From Dechloromonas sp. Dech2017 (GTDB lineage: Bacteria > Pseudomonadota > Gammaproteobacteria > Burkholderiales > Rhodocyclaceae), in contig SSXW01000016.1 in NCBI GenBank assembly GCA_009469585.1, positions 26,908-90,907 on the forward strand: DNA of 64,000 nt. Direction: 5' to 3'. Below are positions 1 to 12,912 of this stretch, in pieces (positions within the stretch are counted from its first letter, which is position 1; the number at the start of each line of letters is the position of its first letter). A program made the translations under genes and the position numbers. The notes under the pieces are model-generated. The model had not been told where the DNA came from, did no database searches, and saw nothing but the letters and a program-made list of their open reading frames with translations.

Positions 1-2
1 TG

Positions 3-791
3 AATATCCTGCTGGTCGAGGACAATCCGGTCAATCAGGAACTGGCCAGCCGCCTGCTCGAGCGCCAGTCGCATCGGGTGACCTTGGCCAACAACGGGGC
101 GGAGGCCGTCGATTTGTTCGATAGCGCCCATTTCGACGTCATTCTGATGGACATGCAGATGCCGGTGATGGGGGGCATCGAGGCTACCGAGGCCATTCGC
201 TCCCGCGAGATGCGGCGCAGTTGGGTGGTGTCGCACGAATACCGACCGGTGTACATCATCGCCATGACGGCGAATGTCATGGCCAGCGACCGCGACCGCT
301 GCGTCGAGGTCGGCATGAACGACTATGTCGCCAAGCCACTGCGGCCGGCCGAATTGTTTGCCGCGCTCGAGCGGGCCCGCGGGGCAGGCCGGGGCGAGGA
401 ATCGCTGGTACTGGCCAACGTGCCCGGGGGCGGGGCTAAACCGCTCGACCTGGCATCGGCGTTGCGCGATATCGGCGATGCGGAACTCTTCGCGACCATG
501 GCCGGCATGCTGCTGGCCGAGTGGGATGCGCACCTGGGTCGGCTCGGCAGGGCGCTGGAGGCAAGCGAATCGCACGAGGCGCGCATGCACGCCCATACGT
601 TGAAGAGTTTGCTGGCGATGTTCCATGCTGACCTGGCACGGCGGCGGGCCCAGGAAATCGAGCAGGCGACGATGGCTGTCGAGAACGTCGACTGGGCGGG
701 CTGCCGGAGAATCTACGCCGCCCTGGTCGATGAAATGATCCGCATCAAGCCCTACCTCGAGCGTTACGTGGAGACGCGTGTAATCCCTTGA
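3..791 (+). CDS. Hybrid sensor histidine kinase/response regulator, C-terminal part (receiver + Hpt)
   Basis: The reading frame is open from the window edge, so the N-terminus (probably the sensor and kinase domains) lies outside. The visible part opens with a CheY-like receiver: acidic start VEDN, phosphoacceptor aspartate in ILMDMQMP, the conserved Thr in AMTAN and Lys in VAKPL. After a linker comes a helical Hpt domain whose MHAHTLKS motif carries the phosphorylatable His. This order is typical of multistep phosphorelay hybrid kinases. The signal and the final response regulator cannot be told from this piece. Confidence 0.85.
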   Translation, partial: NILLVEDNPVNQELASRLLERQSHRVTLANNGAEAVDLFDSAHFDVILMDMQMPVMGGIEATEAIRSREMRRSWVVSHEYRPVYIIAMTANVMASDRDRCVEVGMNDYVAKPLRPAELFAALERARGAGRGEESLVLANVPGGGAKPLDLASALRDIGDAELFATMAGMLLAEWDAHLGRLGRALEASESHEARMHAHTLKSLLAMFHADLARRRAQEIEQATMAVENVDWAGCRRIYAALVDEMIRIKPYLERYVETRVIP

Positions 792-793
792 AT

Positions 794-823
794 TTGCCTG
801 AAAAGCCACTTTTCGGGTAGAAT
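794..823 (+). promoter_or_regulatory. Putative sigma-70 promoter for carAB
   Basis: TTGCCT (794-799) and TAGAAT (818-823) are separated by 18 bp in the only intergenic space upstream of carA. The assignment rests on match and position alone. Confidence 0.5.
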
Positions 824-840
824 TGAAAGGTTGTAATACA

Positions 841-870
841 CGAGCGGGGAGGCGCAAGCCTTCCCGCTCG
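841..870 (+). other. Strong hairpin in the carA 5' leader
   Basis: A 13-bp stem (841-853 with 858-870, one G-T wobble) closes on a GCAA tetraloop. No T-tract follows, so it is not a standard intrinsic terminator. It lies between the predicted promoter and the carA ribosome binding site (AGGAG near 893), where it could affect leader RNA stability or carAB expression, or be left over from the end of the upstream gene. Confidence 0.5.
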
Positions 871-906
871 GCACATGAATAAATAGAAATCTTAGGAGAG
901 CTGGTC

Positions 907-2064
907 GTGTCGTTGCTGCCCTCAATTACTCCCGCCATTCTTGCCCTGGCCGACGGAACGGTCTTCAAGGGTCAATCCATCGGAGCGGATGGCGTTACCA
1001 GCGGCGAGGTGGTCTTTAATACTGCCATGTCCGGCTATCAGGAAATCCTGACCGATCCGTCCTATTGCCGGCAGATCGTCACGCTGACCTATCCCCACAT
1101 CGGTAACACCGGCTGCAATGCCGAGGACTTCGAGTCCGGCGCCAACTACGCCGCCGGCCTGGTCATTCGCGACCTACCGCTGATCGCCTCGAACTGGCGC
1201 ACCCAGGACGATCTGTCGTCCTATCTGAAAAAGCACGGTATCGTCGCCATCGCCGGTATCGATACCCGCAAGCTGACCCGCATCCTGCGTGAAAAAGGGG
1301 CGCAAGCCGGCTGCATCCTGGCCGGTGAAGTCGACGAATCGAAGGCGCTGGCCATGGCCAGGGCTTTCCCAGGTCTGAACGGCATGGACCTGGCCAAGGT
1401 GGTTTCGGCCAAGGCCGGGTATCCGTGGACTGAAGGCGAATGGACTCTGGGTGGCTACGAGCCCGGCCCGGCGCCGCGCTTTCATGTCGTTGCCTATGAC
1501 TTCGGCGTCAAGAAGAACATCCTGCGCATGCTTGCCCAGCGCGGTGTCAGGCTGACCGTGGTGCCGGCCCAGACGCCGGCTGCCGATGTGCTGGCCCTGA
1601 ATCCGGACGGTGTCTTCTTGTCCAATGGCCCGGGTGACCCGGAGCCCTGCGACTACGCCATCGCTGCCATCCGTGAATTCCTCGAGCGTGGTATCCCGAC
1701 CTTCGGCATCTGCCTCGGTCACCAGTTGCTGGCGCTGGCTTCCGGCGCGCGCACGCTGAAGATGAAGTTCGGCCACCATGGTGCCAACCATCCGGTCAAG
1801 GACATGGATACCGGCCAGGTGCTGATCACCAGCCAGAACCACGGCTTCGCGGTCGACGGCGAAACCTTGCCGAAAAACCTGCGGGCGACGCACGTGTCGC
1901 TGTTCGACGGTTCGCTGCAGGGCATCGCCCGCACCGACGTCCCGGCCTTCTCCTTCCAGGGTCACCCGGAAGCGAGCCCCGGCCCGCACGACGTCGCCTA
2001 CCTGTTCGACCGTTTCCTCGATTGCATGACGCGCGGCGTCGCAGGGTTGAACTCCGCACAATAA
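907..2064 (+). CDS. carA: Carbamoyl-phosphate synthase small subunit
   Basis: Glutaminase subunit that hydrolyses glutamine and passes ammonia to CarB for carbamoyl phosphate synthesis (pyrimidines and arginine). The protein is 385 aa, normal for the family. The class I glutamine amidotransferase triad is intact: Cys269 in FGICLGHQ, His353 and Glu355 in [12 protein letters not shown], the same numbering as the E. coli enzyme. The GTG start at 907 follows an AGGAG box at about 9 nt. carB begins 22 bp downstream in the same operon. Confidence 0.97.
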   Translation: MSLLPSITPAILALADGTVFKGQSIGADGVTSGEVVFNTAMSGYQEILTDPSYCRQIVTLTYPHIGNTGCNAEDFESGANYAAGLVIRDLPLIASNWRTQDDLSSYLKKHGIVAIAGIDTRKLTRILREKGAQAGCILAGEVDESKALAMARAFPGLNGMDLAKVVSAKAGYPWTEGEWTLGGYEPGPAPRFHVVAYDFGVKKNILRMLAQRGVRLTVVPAQTPAADVLALNPDGVFLSNGPGDPEPCDYAIAAIREFLERGIPTFGICLGHQLLALASGARTLKMKFGHHGANHPVKDMDTGQVLITSQNHGFAVDGETLPKNLRATHVSLFDGSLQGIARTDVPAFSFQGHPEASPGPHDVAYLFDRFLDCMTRGVAGLNSAQ

Positions 2065-2086
2065 GCGGCACAGAGAGAGATAAGAG

Positions 2087-5293
<3,207 letters not shown>

Positions 5294-5303
5294 GACCAAC
5301 CTG

Positions 5304-5349
5304 AACCGCCGGGCTGCCCCGTTTTCGGGCGCCGGCGGTTTTGCTTTTT
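5304..5349 (+). terminator. Intrinsic terminator after carB
   Basis: A 9-bp GC-rich stem (5304-5312 with 5332-5340), with a smaller GCCC/GGGC hairpin inside, is followed by a T-rich run. It sits 10 nt after the carB stop codon and just before greA. Confidence 0.75.
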
Positions 5350-5361
5350 GCAGGAAAAATC

Positions 5362-5838
5362 ATGAGCAAAATTCCGCTGACCGTTGCCGGTGCCGAAAAG
5401 CTGCGTGAAGAACTGCACCGTCTGAAGACGGTGGATCGCCCGTGGGTGATCGGCGCCATCGCCGAAGCGCGTTCGCACGGCGACCTGTCCGAAAACGCCG
5501 AGTACGATGCCGCCAAGGAGCGCCAGGGTTTCATCGAGGGGCGCATCGCCGAGGTCGAGGGCAAGCTGTCGAATGCCCAGATCATCGATCCGAAGCTGCT
5601 CGATGCCGACGGCCGTTGCGTCTTCGGCGCCACGGTCGACATGGAAGACCAGGATTCGGGCGACACGGTGACCTACCAGATCGTCGGCGAAGACGAGGCC
5701 GACCTCAAGATCGGCAAGATCTCGGTCAATTCGCCGGTGGCCCGGGCTGTCATCGGCAAGTACGCCGGCGATATCGCCCAGGTCCAGGCACCGGGCGGCC
5801 TGCGCGAGTACGAAATCATCGACGTCCGCTACGAGTGA
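5362..5838 (+). CDS. greA: Transcription elongation factor GreA
   Basis: Cleavage factor that rescues backtracked RNA polymerase. The 158-aa protein has the usual two parts: an N-terminal antiparallel coiled coil ending in the acidic tip [13 protein letters not shown], whose acidic residues reach the polymerase active site, and a C-terminal FKBP-like domain ([13 protein letters not shown]). The ATG at 5362, after a CAGGAAAAA Shine-Dalgarno-like stretch, is preferred over the upstream in-frame TTG at 5341, which lies inside the terminator. The next gene starts 4 bp downstream. Confidence 0.95.
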   Translation: MSKIPLTVAGAEKLREELHRLKTVDRPWVIGAIAEARSHGDLSENAEYDAAKERQGFIEGRIAEVEGKLSNAQIIDPKLLDADGRCVFGATVDMEDQDSGDTVTYQIVGEDEADLKIGKISVNSPVARAVIGKYAGDIAQVQAPGGLREYEIIDVRYE

Positions 5839-5842
5839 GACG

Positions 5843-6304
5843 ATGCGCCGCCTGACCGAAGCTTTCTATCTGGTCGCCATCACCCTGTGGGTCGGCGGCC
5901 TGTGGATCATCGGCTACCTGGTGGCGCCCGTGCTTTTTTCCAGCCTCGGCGACCGGCAACTGGCCGGCATCGTCGCCGGCAAGCTGTTTGCGCTGATCGC
6001 CTGGGTCGGCCTGGGGGCGACGGCCTATCTGGTCGTCTTCCTGTTCGGGCGGTGGGGCGGCCAGGCCTTCAAATGCAGCGTGTTCTGGCTGGTGCTCGGC
6101 ATGGCGGCGATGGCGGCGATCAGTCTGTTCGGCATCCAGCCGCTGATGGCGCAACTCAAGCTCGACGCCTTGCCCCGCGCAGTGATGGAAAGCGTGCTGC
6201 GCGACCGCTTCGCGGCCTGGCATGGGATTTCCAGCATCCTCTACCTGGCGCAGAGTCTGCTGGGTTTGTGGCTGGTGGTGTGGAGCGGGCGCGGGCTGCG
6301 GTGA
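5843..6304 (+). CDS. DUF4149-type small integral membrane protein
   Basis: A 153-aa protein with about four hydrophobic helices and a WVGGLW motif in the first one (near residue 13), as in the DUF4149/TMEM205-like family often found next to greA in betaproteobacteria. No biochemical role is established. It is probably translated with greA (4-bp gap). It converges on yhbY, whose stop codon is immediately adjacent, with no obvious terminator between them. Confidence 0.75.
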   Translation: MRRLTEAFYLVAITLWVGGLWIIGYLVAPVLFSSLGDRQLAGIVAGKLFALIAWVGLGATAYLVVFLFGRWGGQAFKCSVFWLVLGMAAMAAISLFGIQPLMAQLKLDALPRAVMESVLRDRFAAWHGISSILYLAQSLLGLWLVVWSGRGLR

Positions 6305-6667
6305 TCAGCCTTGGTGGCTGCGCTTGGTCTGGCGGGACGCGGCCGTCGTGTTTTTCGATTTTGCGGTTTTTTTCGGGTTGACCGCAGCAGCGTCGTCCGG
6401 GGCCGGACGGAAGACGACGAGCAGCTTGCCGATATGCTGGACCTGGGCGGCGTCGAGTTGCTCGCAGATTTGTTGGTAGTAGGCCAGGCGATCGTCGCGG
6501 CTGTCGCCATAGACGCGGATCTTGATCAACTGGTGGGCCTTGAGGCAGACGTCGATTTCCTTGAGCACCGAGTCGGTCAGGCCGTTTTCGGCGATCGAGA
6601 CGACGGGATTCAGGCCGTGGGCCTGGGCGCGCAGTGCGCGGCGTTGGGCGGACGATAATTGCAGCAT
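6305..6667 (-). CDS. yhbY: YhbY family RNA-binding (CRM-domain) protein
   Basis: A small CRM-domain protein that associates with pre-50S ribosomal particles. The N-terminal ~90 residues are typical ([20 protein letters not shown], then [11 protein letters not shown] and LIKIRVYGD). Family members are usually about 95-105 aa; this one has 120. The basic tail ([18 protein letters not shown]) is encoded by a copy of the dispersed repeat at 6351-6390, so the extension looks repeat-derived. It is divergent from rlmE, with 31 bp between the start codons. Confidence 0.9.
   Translation of the reverse strand: MLQLSSAQRRALRAQAHGLNPVVSIAENGLTDSVLKEIDVCLKAHQLIKIRVYGDSRDDRLAYYQQICEQLDAAQVQHIGKLLVVFRPAPDDAAAVNPKKTAKSKNTTAASRQTKRSHQG
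6351..6390 (+). repeat. Dispersed ~40-bp repeat, copy 1 (within the 3' end of yhbY)
   Basis: It starts TTTTTCGATTTTGCGG and ends TTCGGGTTGACCGCAGCAG. It matches the copies at 27982, 34971, 46669 and 50275, and is read antisense as the YhbY tail. Confidence 0.75.
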
Positions 6668-6698
6668 AGTAAACCTTTCAAAAACGGCATTTTACCGA

Positions 6699-7316
6699 AT
6701 GAAAAGAACCAGAACCAGCAAAGCCTGGATGCGCGAGCATGTCAATGACCCCTACGTCCAGCTGGCCAGGAAGGAAGGCTGGCGTTCGCGCGCCGCCTTC
6801 AAGCTGATGGAGATCGACGACAAGGACAAGCTGCTCAAGCGCGGCGAGGTCGCCGTCGACCTCGGCGCGACGCCGGGCGGCTGGTCGCAGGTGGCCGTCA
6901 AACGGGTCGGCGATAGCGGCCTGGTCTTCGCGCTCGATCTTCTCGAGATGGAGCCGATTCACGGCGTGCACTTCATCCAGGGCGATTTCCGCGAGGACGA
7001 CGTGCTGCGCCAACTGGAAGAAAAACTGGGCGAACGGCGGGTCGGGCTTGTAATGTCGGACATGGCCCCCAATATGTCCGGTGTGCCCTTGGTCGATCAA
7101 GCGCGCGTCATGCATCTGGCCGAACTGGGCCTGGAGTTTTCCCGGGCCCATTTGAAACCGGATGGCGCCTTTCTGGTCAAAGTTTTCCAAGGCACCGACT
7201 ACGAGCGCTTTTTGCAGCAGATGCGGGAAACCTTCAAGTCGGTTGCCGTGCGCAAGCCGGACGCTTCGCGTGATCGCAGCCCCGAGCTTTATTTGCTCGG
7301 GCGTACATTGCACTGA
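6699..7316 (+). CDS. rlmE: 23S rRNA (uridine-2'-O)-methyltransferase RlmE/FtsJ
   Basis: SAM-dependent 2'-O-methyltransferase for U2552 of 23S rRNA, acting late in 50S assembly. The 205-aa protein has the Rossmann SAM motif [22 protein letters not shown] and LVKVFQG. The expected K-D-K-E set is visible: Lys in RSRAAFKL, Asp in SDMAPN, Lys in VKVFQG and Glu in RSPELY. The ATG at 6699 gives the normal [14 protein letters not shown]-terminus; a longer in-frame extension upstream would overlap yhbY and is rejected. The rlmE-ftsH pairing is conserved in proteobacteria. Confidence 0.95.
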   Translation: MKRTRTSKAWMREHVNDPYVQLARKEGWRSRAAFKLMEIDDKDKLLKRGEVAVDLGATPGGWSQVAVKRVGDSGLVFALDLLEMEPIHGVHFIQGDFREDDVLRQLEEKLGERRVGLVMSDMAPNMSGVPLVDQARVMHLAELGLEFSRAHLKPDGAFLVKVFQGTDYERFLQQMRETFKSVAVRKPDASRDRSPELYLLGRTLH

Positions 7317-7371
7317 GAGTTTTGTTTAGAATGGCATTTTTATCGCTCGAAGCAGTAGAAGGAGAGCAAGC

Positions 7372-9252
7372 TTGAACAACATGTTCAAAAACCTCGCAAT
7401 CTGGCTGGTCATCGGCCTGGTGCTGATGACGGTCTTCAACCAGTTCAACAGCCGGCAGGTTGCGACCGGTGCGATCGAATACTCGCAGTTCATCGAGGAG
7501 GTGAACGCCGGCCGCATCTCGAAGGTGGTCATGGAAGGCCGCACGCTGAAAGCGACCACGTCGGAAGGCAAGCGCATCACTTCCTATGCGCCGCCGGATC
7601 TGTGGCTGGTTTCCGATCTGCTGAAGAGCGGTGTCAAGATCGAGGCCCGGCCCGAAGAGGAACCGTCCTTCCTGATGAACCTGTTCGTCAGCTGGTTCCC
7701 GATGTTGCTGCTGATCGGCGTCTGGGTCTTCTTCATGCGCCAGATGCAGGGCGGCGGCAAGGGCGGCGCCTTCTCCTTCGGCAAGTCGAAGGCGCGCATG
7801 ACCGACGAGGCCCAGAACACCATCACCTTCGTCGACGTCGCCGGTTGCGACGAGGCCAAGGAAGAGGTTCAGGAAATCGTCGATTTCCTGCGCGATCCCT
7901 CCAAATTCCAGAAGCTCGGCGGCCGCATTCCCAAGGGCGTCCTCATGGTCGGCAGCCCGGGTACCGGCAAGACCCTGCTCGCCAAGGCCATTGCCGGCGA
8001 AGCCAAGGTGCCCTTCTTCAGTATTTCCGGTTCCGACTTCGTCGAGATGTTCGTCGGCGTCGGTGCGGCCCGCGTCCGCGACATGTTCGAGAACGCCAAG
8101 AAGCACGCCCCGTGCATCATCTTCATCGATGAAATCGACGCCGTCGGTCGCCACCGCGGTGCCGGCCTGGGCGGCGGCAACGACGAGCGCGAGCAGACGC
8201 TGAACCAACTGCTGGTCGAGATGGACGGCTTCGAGGGCCACTCGGGCATCATCGTCATCGCCGCCACCAACCGTCCCGACATCCTCGACCCGGCCTTGCT
8301 GCGCCCGGGCCGTTTCGACCGCCAGGTCGTCGTCCCCCTGCCCGATATCCGCGGTCGCGAGGAAATTCTCAAGGTGCACATGCGCAAGGTGCCGATCGCC
8401 GGCGACATCAAGGCCGACGTCATCGCCCGCGGCACCCCCGGATTTTCCGGCGCCGACCTGGCCAATCTGGTCAACGAGGCCGCGCTGTTCGCCGCCCGTC
8501 GCAATAAGCGCCTGGTGGACATGGACGACTTCGAAATGGCCAAGGACAAGATCATGATGGGCGCCGAGCGTCGCAGCATGGTGATGACCGAGGAAGAAAA
8601 GATGAACACGGCCTATCACGAGTCCGGTCATGCCGTGGTCGCCAAACTGGTGCCGAAGTCCGACCCGGTGCACAAGGTCACCATCATCCCGCGCGGTCGC
8701 GCCCTCGGCCTGACCATGCAGTTGCCGGAGCAGGATCGCTATGCCTACGATCGCCAGTACCTGATGAGCCGCATCGCCGTGCTCTTCGGCGGGCGCATCG
8801 CCGAGGAGTTGTTCATGAACCAGATGACGACCGGGGCTTCCAACGATTTCGAGCGTGCCACGTCGATGGCGCGTGACATGGTCACCCGCTACGGCATGTC
8901 CGATCTCGGCGTCATGGTCTACGGCGAGAACGAGGGCGAGGTCTTCCTCGGCCGTTCGGTGACCCAGCACAAGAACGTCTCGGAAGCGACCATGCAGAAG
9001 GTCGACGCCGAGATCCGGCGTATCATCGACGAGCAATATGCGCTGGCCCGCAAGCTGCTCGACGAGAATCGCGACAAGGTCGAGGCGATGACCAAGGCCT
9101 TGCTCGAATGGGAAACCATCGATGCCGACCAGATCGACGACATCATGGCCGGCAAGTCGCCGCGCCCGCCGAAGCCGTCGCCGAGCGCCATTCGGCCGTC
9201 CGAGCCCGGCGACAAGCCGGGTGCGGAACCGAGCGCTCCAGCCACCGCCTGA
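7372..9252 (+). CDS. ftsH: ATP-dependent zinc metalloprotease FtsH
   Basis: Membrane-anchored AAA+ protease that degrades misassembled membrane proteins and regulators such as LpxC and sigma-32 (family knowledge). The 626-aa protein has two N-terminal membrane helices (about 5-25 and 100-120), Walker A GSPGTGKT (194-201), Walker B IIFIDEID (about 248), second region of homology, and the zinc site HESGH (416-420). The TTG at 7372 is taken as start because AAGGAG lies 7 nt upstream; the ATG at 7381 is the alternative. A Pro-rich tail ends the protein. Confidence 0.95.
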   Translation: MNNMFKNLAIWLVIGLVLMTVFNQFNSRQVATGAIEYSQFIEEVNAGRISKVVMEGRTLKATTSEGKRITSYAPPDLWLVSDLLKSGVKIEARPEEEPSFLMNLFVSWFPMLLLIGVWVFFMRQMQGGGKGGAFSFGKSKARMTDEAQNTITFVDVAGCDEAKEEVQEIVDFLRDPSKFQKLGGRIPKGVLMVGSPGTGKTLLAKAIAGEAKVPFFSISGSDFVEMFVGVGAARVRDMFENAKKHAPCIIFIDEIDAVGRHRGAGLGGGNDEREQTLNQLLVEMDGFEGHSGIIVIAATNRPDILDPALLRPGRFDRQVVVPLPDIRGREEILKVHMRKVPIAGDIKADVIARGTPGFSGADLANLVNEAALFAARRNKRLVDMDDFEMAKDKIMMGAERRSMVMTEEEKMNTAYHESGHAVVAKLVPKSDPVHKVTIIPRGRALGLTMQLPEQDRYAYDRQYLMSRIAVLFGGRIAEELFMNQMTTGASNDFERATSMARDMVTRYGMSDLGVMVYGENEGEVFLGRSVTQHKNVSEATMQKVDAEIRRIIDEQYALARKLLDENRDKVEAMTKALLEWETIDADQIDDIMAGKSPRPPKPSPSAIRPSEPGDKPGAEPSAPATA

Positions 9253-9270
9253 GTTCTTTTCGAATCATCC

Positions 9271-9300
9271 GGCCGGGGTTTCCCGGCCTTTTCTTTTTTT
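9271..9300 (+). terminator. Intrinsic terminator after ftsH
   Basis: The stem GGCCGGG (9271-9277) pairs with CCCGGCC (9282-9288) and is followed by a T-rich tract up to 9300. folP starts 6 bp later. Confidence 0.85.
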
Positions 9301-9305
9301 GAATC

Positions 9306-10139
9306 ATGCCGGTACTTCGCTGCGGCACTTATCGCCTTGAGCTCGATCGCCCGTTGTTGATGGGCATCGTCAATCTAACCCCCGATTCGTTTTCCGGAGA
9401 CGGTCTGGTGGGGCGCGTTGACCGTGCCATTGCCCATGCCCGTGAACAACTGGAGGCCGGGGCCGACATTCTCGATATCGGTGCGGAGTCATCCCGTCCC
9501 GGCGCGGTGCCGACCCCGGAAGACGAAGAGCTGCGGCGCCTCCTCCCCGTCCTGCGCGAGGTGTCCACCTGGGGTGTGCCGATCTCGGTCGATACCTACA
9601 AGCCTGCGGTAATGCGGGCGGCGCTCGAGGCCGGCGCCTCGATGATCAACGACATTAGCGGCATGGCCAACACCGATGCTCTGGCGGCCGTGGCGGGCAG
9701 CCATTGTGCGGTCTGCGTCATGCACATGCAGGGTTCGCCGCTCAACATGCAGCAGCAGCCGGCCTACACCGACGTCGTGGCTGAAGTCCGAGATTTTCTG
9801 GCGGTAGCGGTCGATCGCTGCCGCGCCGCCGGTATCGACGACGAGCGGATTGTGGTCGATCCTGGCTTCGGCTTCGGCAAAACGCTGGATCACAATCTGG
9901 CCCTGTTTCGGGCGTTGACCGCAGGAATGGCGGGCCAACTGCCGATTCTGGTCGGGCTGTCGAGGAAATCGATGCTCGGCAGCATTACCGGGCGCACCGT
10001 TGACCAACGGCTGGCAGCAAGTCTTGGCGCAGCGCTCATTGCCGCCCAAAAAGGTGCGAAAATACTACGTGTGCATGATGTGGCCCCAACCGCCGATGTT
10101 TTGGCGGTGTGGTCGGCAATCGAAAAAGGTGAGAGATGA
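9306..10139 (+). CDS. folP: Dihydropteroate synthase
   Basis: Condenses p-aminobenzoate with hydroxymethyl-dihydropterin diphosphate in folate synthesis; it is the sulfonamide target. The 277-aa TIM barrel shows the pterin-binding signatures [15 protein letters not shown] and [14 protein letters not shown], the SVDTYKP and MINDIS strands, and VDPGFGFGK. The start lies right behind the ftsH terminator, and the stop overlaps the glmM start by 4 nt (ATGA), which indicates translational coupling. Confidence 0.96.
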   Translation: MPVLRCGTYRLELDRPLLMGIVNLTPDSFSGDGLVGRVDRAIAHAREQLEAGADILDIGAESSRPGAVPTPEDEELRRLLPVLREVSTWGVPISVDTYKPAVMRAALEAGASMINDISGMANTDALAAVAGSHCAVCVMHMQGSPLNMQQQPAYTDVVAEVRDFLAVAVDRCRAAGIDDERIVVDPGFGFGKTLDHNLALFRALTAGMAGQLPILVGLSRKSMLGSITGRTVDQRLAASLGAALIAAQKGAKILRVHDVAPTADVLAVWSAIEKGER

Positions 10140-11488
10140 GCAGGAAATACTTTGGTACCGACGGTGTGCGTGGGCGGGTCGGGAAATCGCCGATTACGCC
10201 GGAGTTTGTCATGCGTCTGGGTTATGCGGCTGGACGCGTGTTGCTCGATCAAGGTGGAATGCCGCCCGGGGAGCGGCCCACGGTGCTGATCGGCAAGGAT
10301 ACTCGGCTGTCCGGCTACATGCTCGAATCGGCATTGGAGGCTGGTTTGTCGGCGGCGGGGGTCGAGGTCATCCTGGTCGGGCCCTTGCCGACTCCGGCTG
10401 TCGCCTATCTGACCCGAGCCTTGCGCCTGCAGGCTGGCATCGTTATCTCGGCATCCCACAACCCGTATTACGATAACGGCATCAAATTCTTCTCCGCGCA
10501 AGGCACCAAGTTGCCCGACCGCGTGGAATATGCCATCGAGGCGGCTATTGATCAGCCCATGGTCTGTGTGTCTCCCGCCGACCTCGGTCGGGTCAGGCGA
10601 ATCGAGGATGCCCGGGGTCGATATATCGAGTTCTGTAAAAGCACCTTCCCGACGGCATTCGATTTGCGCGGCCTGAAAATCGTCGTCGATTGCGCCCATG
10701 GCGCGGCCTACCACATTGCGCCAAGCGTTTTCCACGAACTTGGGGCCGAGGTCGTTTCAGTCGGCGTACAGCCGAACGGCCTGAATATCAACGATGGCGT
10801 CGGGGCAACGGCGCCCGCCGCGCTGCGCGAGGCCGTGTTGGCCAATCAGGCGGATCTTGGCGTGGCGCTGGATGGCGATGCCGACCGTTTGCAGATGGTC
10901 GATGCCGACGGCAATCTCTACGACGGCGACCAGTTGTTGTATGCTATCGTGCAGAGCCGTGCCCGCACGGCGCAGGTAAAAGGCGTGGTCGGCACCCTGA
11001 TGAGCAACCTCGCGCTCGAGCATGCCTTGGGAAATGCTAACATCCCCTTCGCCCGCGCCGCGGTCGGTGACCGCTATGTGATTGAAATGCTCAACGAAAA
11101 GGGATGGTTGTATGGCGGTGAAAATTCCGGCCATATCCTCGCCCTCGATCGCCATACGACGGGGGATGGAATCGTCGCGGCATTGCAGGTCCTGGCGGCG
11201 CTGCGCGAAGTCGGGGGTGACCTCAGGGGCTTGCTGGGTGGTTTGGCCCTGTACCCCCAGCGCTTGATCAATGTTCCGGTGGCACGCGGCTTTTCGTGGA
11301 AGGAGCATCCTGTCATCACTGCTGCCTTGGCCAAGACCGAGGCGGAACTCAACGGGCGGGGCAGGGTGCTGCTGAGACCTTCGGGAACCGAGCCTTTGTT
11401 GCGTGTCATGGTCGAGGGCGAGGATGCCGAGGAGGTTACGCGGGCTGCCGAGGAACTCGCCGGTACGGTGCGTGAAGCGGCTGCATAG
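10136..11488 (+). CDS. glmM: Phosphoglucosamine mutase
   Basis: Interconverts glucosamine-6-phosphate and glucosamine-1-phosphate for UDP-GlcNAc, peptidoglycan and LPS synthesis. The 450-aa alpha-D-phosphohexomutase begins with [10 protein letters not shown], has the phosphoserine loop [12 protein letters not shown] (catalytic Ser about 107), the metal loop DGDADR and the sugar loop GGENSGH, and ends with the phosphate-binding [12 protein letters not shown]. It overlaps folP by 4 bp. The folP-glmM pair is common in proteobacteria. Confidence 0.96.
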   Translation: MSRKYFGTDGVRGRVGKSPITPEFVMRLGYAAGRVLLDQGGMPPGERPTVLIGKDTRLSGYMLESALEAGLSAAGVEVILVGPLPTPAVAYLTRALRLQAGIVISASHNPYYDNGIKFFSAQGTKLPDRVEYAIEAAIDQPMVCVSPADLGRVRRIEDARGRYIEFCKSTFPTAFDLRGLKIVVDCAHGAAYHIAPSVFHELGAEVVSVGVQPNGLNINDGVGATAPAALREAVLANQADLGVALDGDADRLQMVDADGNLYDGDQLLYAIVQSRARTAQVKGVVGTLMSNLALEHALGNANIPFARAAVGDRYVIEMLNEKGWLYGGENSGHILALDRHTTGDGIVAALQVLAALREVGGDLRGLLGGLALYPQRLINVPVARGFSWKEHPVITAALAKTEAELNGRGRVLLRPSGTEPLLRVMVEGEDAEEVTRAAEELAGTVREAAA

Positions 11489-11511
11489 TTCGTTTGATTC
11501 CTTAAATCGTA

Positions 11512-11541
11512 TTGACCGAAAAAACGACCGGTCGCTATAAT
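11512..11541 (+). promoter_or_regulatory. Sigma-70 promoter for tpiA-secG
   Basis: TTGACC (11512-11517) and a perfect TATAAT (11536-11541), spacer 18 bp, lie 33 bp before the tpiA start codon. This is the cleanest sigma-70 promoter in the window and probably drives tpiA-secG and possibly the tRNA. Confidence 0.8.
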
Positions 11542-11574
11542 TCGAAGGTTTTTCGCCAACGGAATCTCCAGTAC

Positions 11575-12324
11575 ATGCGTAGAAAGCTCGTTGCAGGCAA
11601 CTGGAAAATGCACGGGAGCCTCCAGCAGAACGCCGTGCTGCTTGATCGAATCGCCGCTAATGTCGAGGGATTGGTGTGCGATGTCGTCGTCTGCCCGCCT
11701 TACCCCTACTTGGCTCAGGTGGGCGGCCTTGTGCGTGACACGGTCGTTACGCTCGGGGCGCAGTCGGTCAGTGAGCATGATGGCGGTGCGTTCACCGGTG
11801 AGGTGTCGGCTGGAATGCTGGCAGAGTTCGGTTGCAGCCATGTCTTGGTTGGGCATTCCGAGCGCCGGGTGTTGTTCGCTGAGAGTGACGAACTGGTGGC
11901 TGCCAAGTTCGAGGCGGTTCAGAGGGTGGGCATGAGGCCGGTGCTTTGTGTCGGTGAGTCTCTTGAAGAGCGCCGCGCCGGGGTGACCGATGAAGTGGTG
12001 GCCAGGCAGGTGTGGGCGGTGGTCAATCGCCTTGGTGTGCAGGCGTTGGCCAATTCGGTGTTGGCCTACGAGCCGGTTTGGGCTATCGGCACCGGGGTGA
12101 CGGCGTCTCCGGATCAGGCGCAGGCTGTGCATGCATCGATCCGTGCTCGCTTGGCCGATGCTGATCCCGTCGTGGCTAAGGGGTTGCGTATTTTGTATGG
12201 CGGAAGTGTCAATCCGCAGAATGCGAAAGAATTGTTTGGGCAGGCTGACATCGATGGAGGCTTGATCGGTGGGGCTGCCTTGGTTGCAGACGACTTTCTG
12301 GCGATTTGCCAGGCGGCAGGTTGA
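11575..12324 (+). CDS. tpiA: Triosephosphate isomerase
   Basis: Interconverts dihydroxyacetone phosphate and glyceraldehyde-3-phosphate. The 249-aa TIM barrel has every catalytic element: Asn-Trp-Lys in AGNWKMHGS, the electrophilic His in VGHSERR, the base Glu in AYEPVWAIGTG, and the phosphate-binding YGGSVNPQN. The ATG at 11575 is used; the longer in-frame upstream reading would run through the promoter and is rejected. secG follows 12 bp later, the common tpiA-secG order. Confidence 0.96.
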   Translation: MRRKLVAGNWKMHGSLQQNAVLLDRIAANVEGLVCDVVVCPPYPYLAQVGGLVRDTVVTLGAQSVSEHDGGAFTGEVSAGMLAEFGCSHVLVGHSERRVLFAESDELVAAKFEAVQRVGMRPVLCVGESLEERRAGVTDEVVARQVWAVVNRLGVQALANSVLAYEPVWAIGTGVTASPDQAQAVHASIRARLADADPVVAKGLRILYGGSVNPQNAKELFGQADIDGGLIGGAALVADDFLAICQAAG

Positions 12325-12336
12325 TGGGCTTATAAA

Positions 12337-12708
12337 ATGAACTGGTTATTTTCTCTCGTATTGACGGTCCATATATTGGTGGCGGTTGTCATCATTGGGC
12401 TGGTATTGATGCAGCATGGCAAGGGTGCTGACATGGGGGCGGCGTTCGGGAGCGGTGCTTCGGGTAGTCTTTTTGGGGCTACTGGGTCGGCCAATTTCCT
12501 GAGTCGGACTACCGGTGTCCTGGCCGCTGTCTTTTTTTCTACCAGCCTGGCCTTGGCCTATATGGGGTCGACCAAGCCAAAAACGGCTGGCAGTGTCATG
12601 CAAGAACCGGTACAATCGCAGACTGTTTCGCAGCCTGCTCCGGTGGGTGGCGAATCGCCGGCTGGCTCTGTTGATGTGGGTTCCAAGGCAATAGATATAC
12701 CGAAGTAA
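12337..12708 (+). CDS. secG: Preprotein translocase subunit SecG
   Basis: Accessory subunit of the SecYEG channel. The 123-aa protein has two membrane helices (about 5-25 and 55-75) flanking the conserved loop QHGKGADMGAAFGSGASGS, with a hydrophilic Gln/Pro/Ser-rich C-terminal tail that is longer than in E. coli but common in betaproteobacteria. It lies between tpiA and the tRNA-Leu gene upstream of nuoA, a widely conserved arrangement. Confidence 0.93.
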   Translation: MNWLFSLVLTVHILVAVVIIGLVLMQHGKGADMGAAFGSGASGSLFGATGSANFLSRTTGVLAAVFFSTSLALAYMGSTKPKTAGSVMQEPVQSQTVSQPAPVGGESPAGSVDVGSKAIDIPK

Positions 12709-12759
12709 CGCAAGGTGGCTTTCTGGTGGCAAGTCCTTCCGGGAGGCCAAAAAAGACGT

Positions 12760-12844
12760 GCCGACGTGGTGAAATTGGTAGACACGCTATCTTGAGGGGG
12801 TAGTGGCGCAAGCTGTGCGAGTTCGAGTCTCGCCGTCGGCACCA
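12760..12844 (+). tRNA. tRNA-Leu (anticodon GAG)
   Basis: The 85-nt sequence folds as a class II tRNA with a 7-bp acceptor stem (GCCGACG with CGTCGGC), D-arm, anticodon stem CTATC/GGTAG around loop TTGAGGG (anticodon GAG at 12794-12796), a long variable arm, T-arm GTTCGAGTC, discriminator A and an encoded CCA. It closely resembles E. coli tRNA-Leu(GAG), which reads CUC and CUU. Confidence 0.95.
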
Positions 12845-12912
12845 TAAACTGGGGCAGTGGCCTGGAAAAGGCTCGCTGTTTCGAACAAGAAACTGAATAT
12901 TGGCGGCGGATC

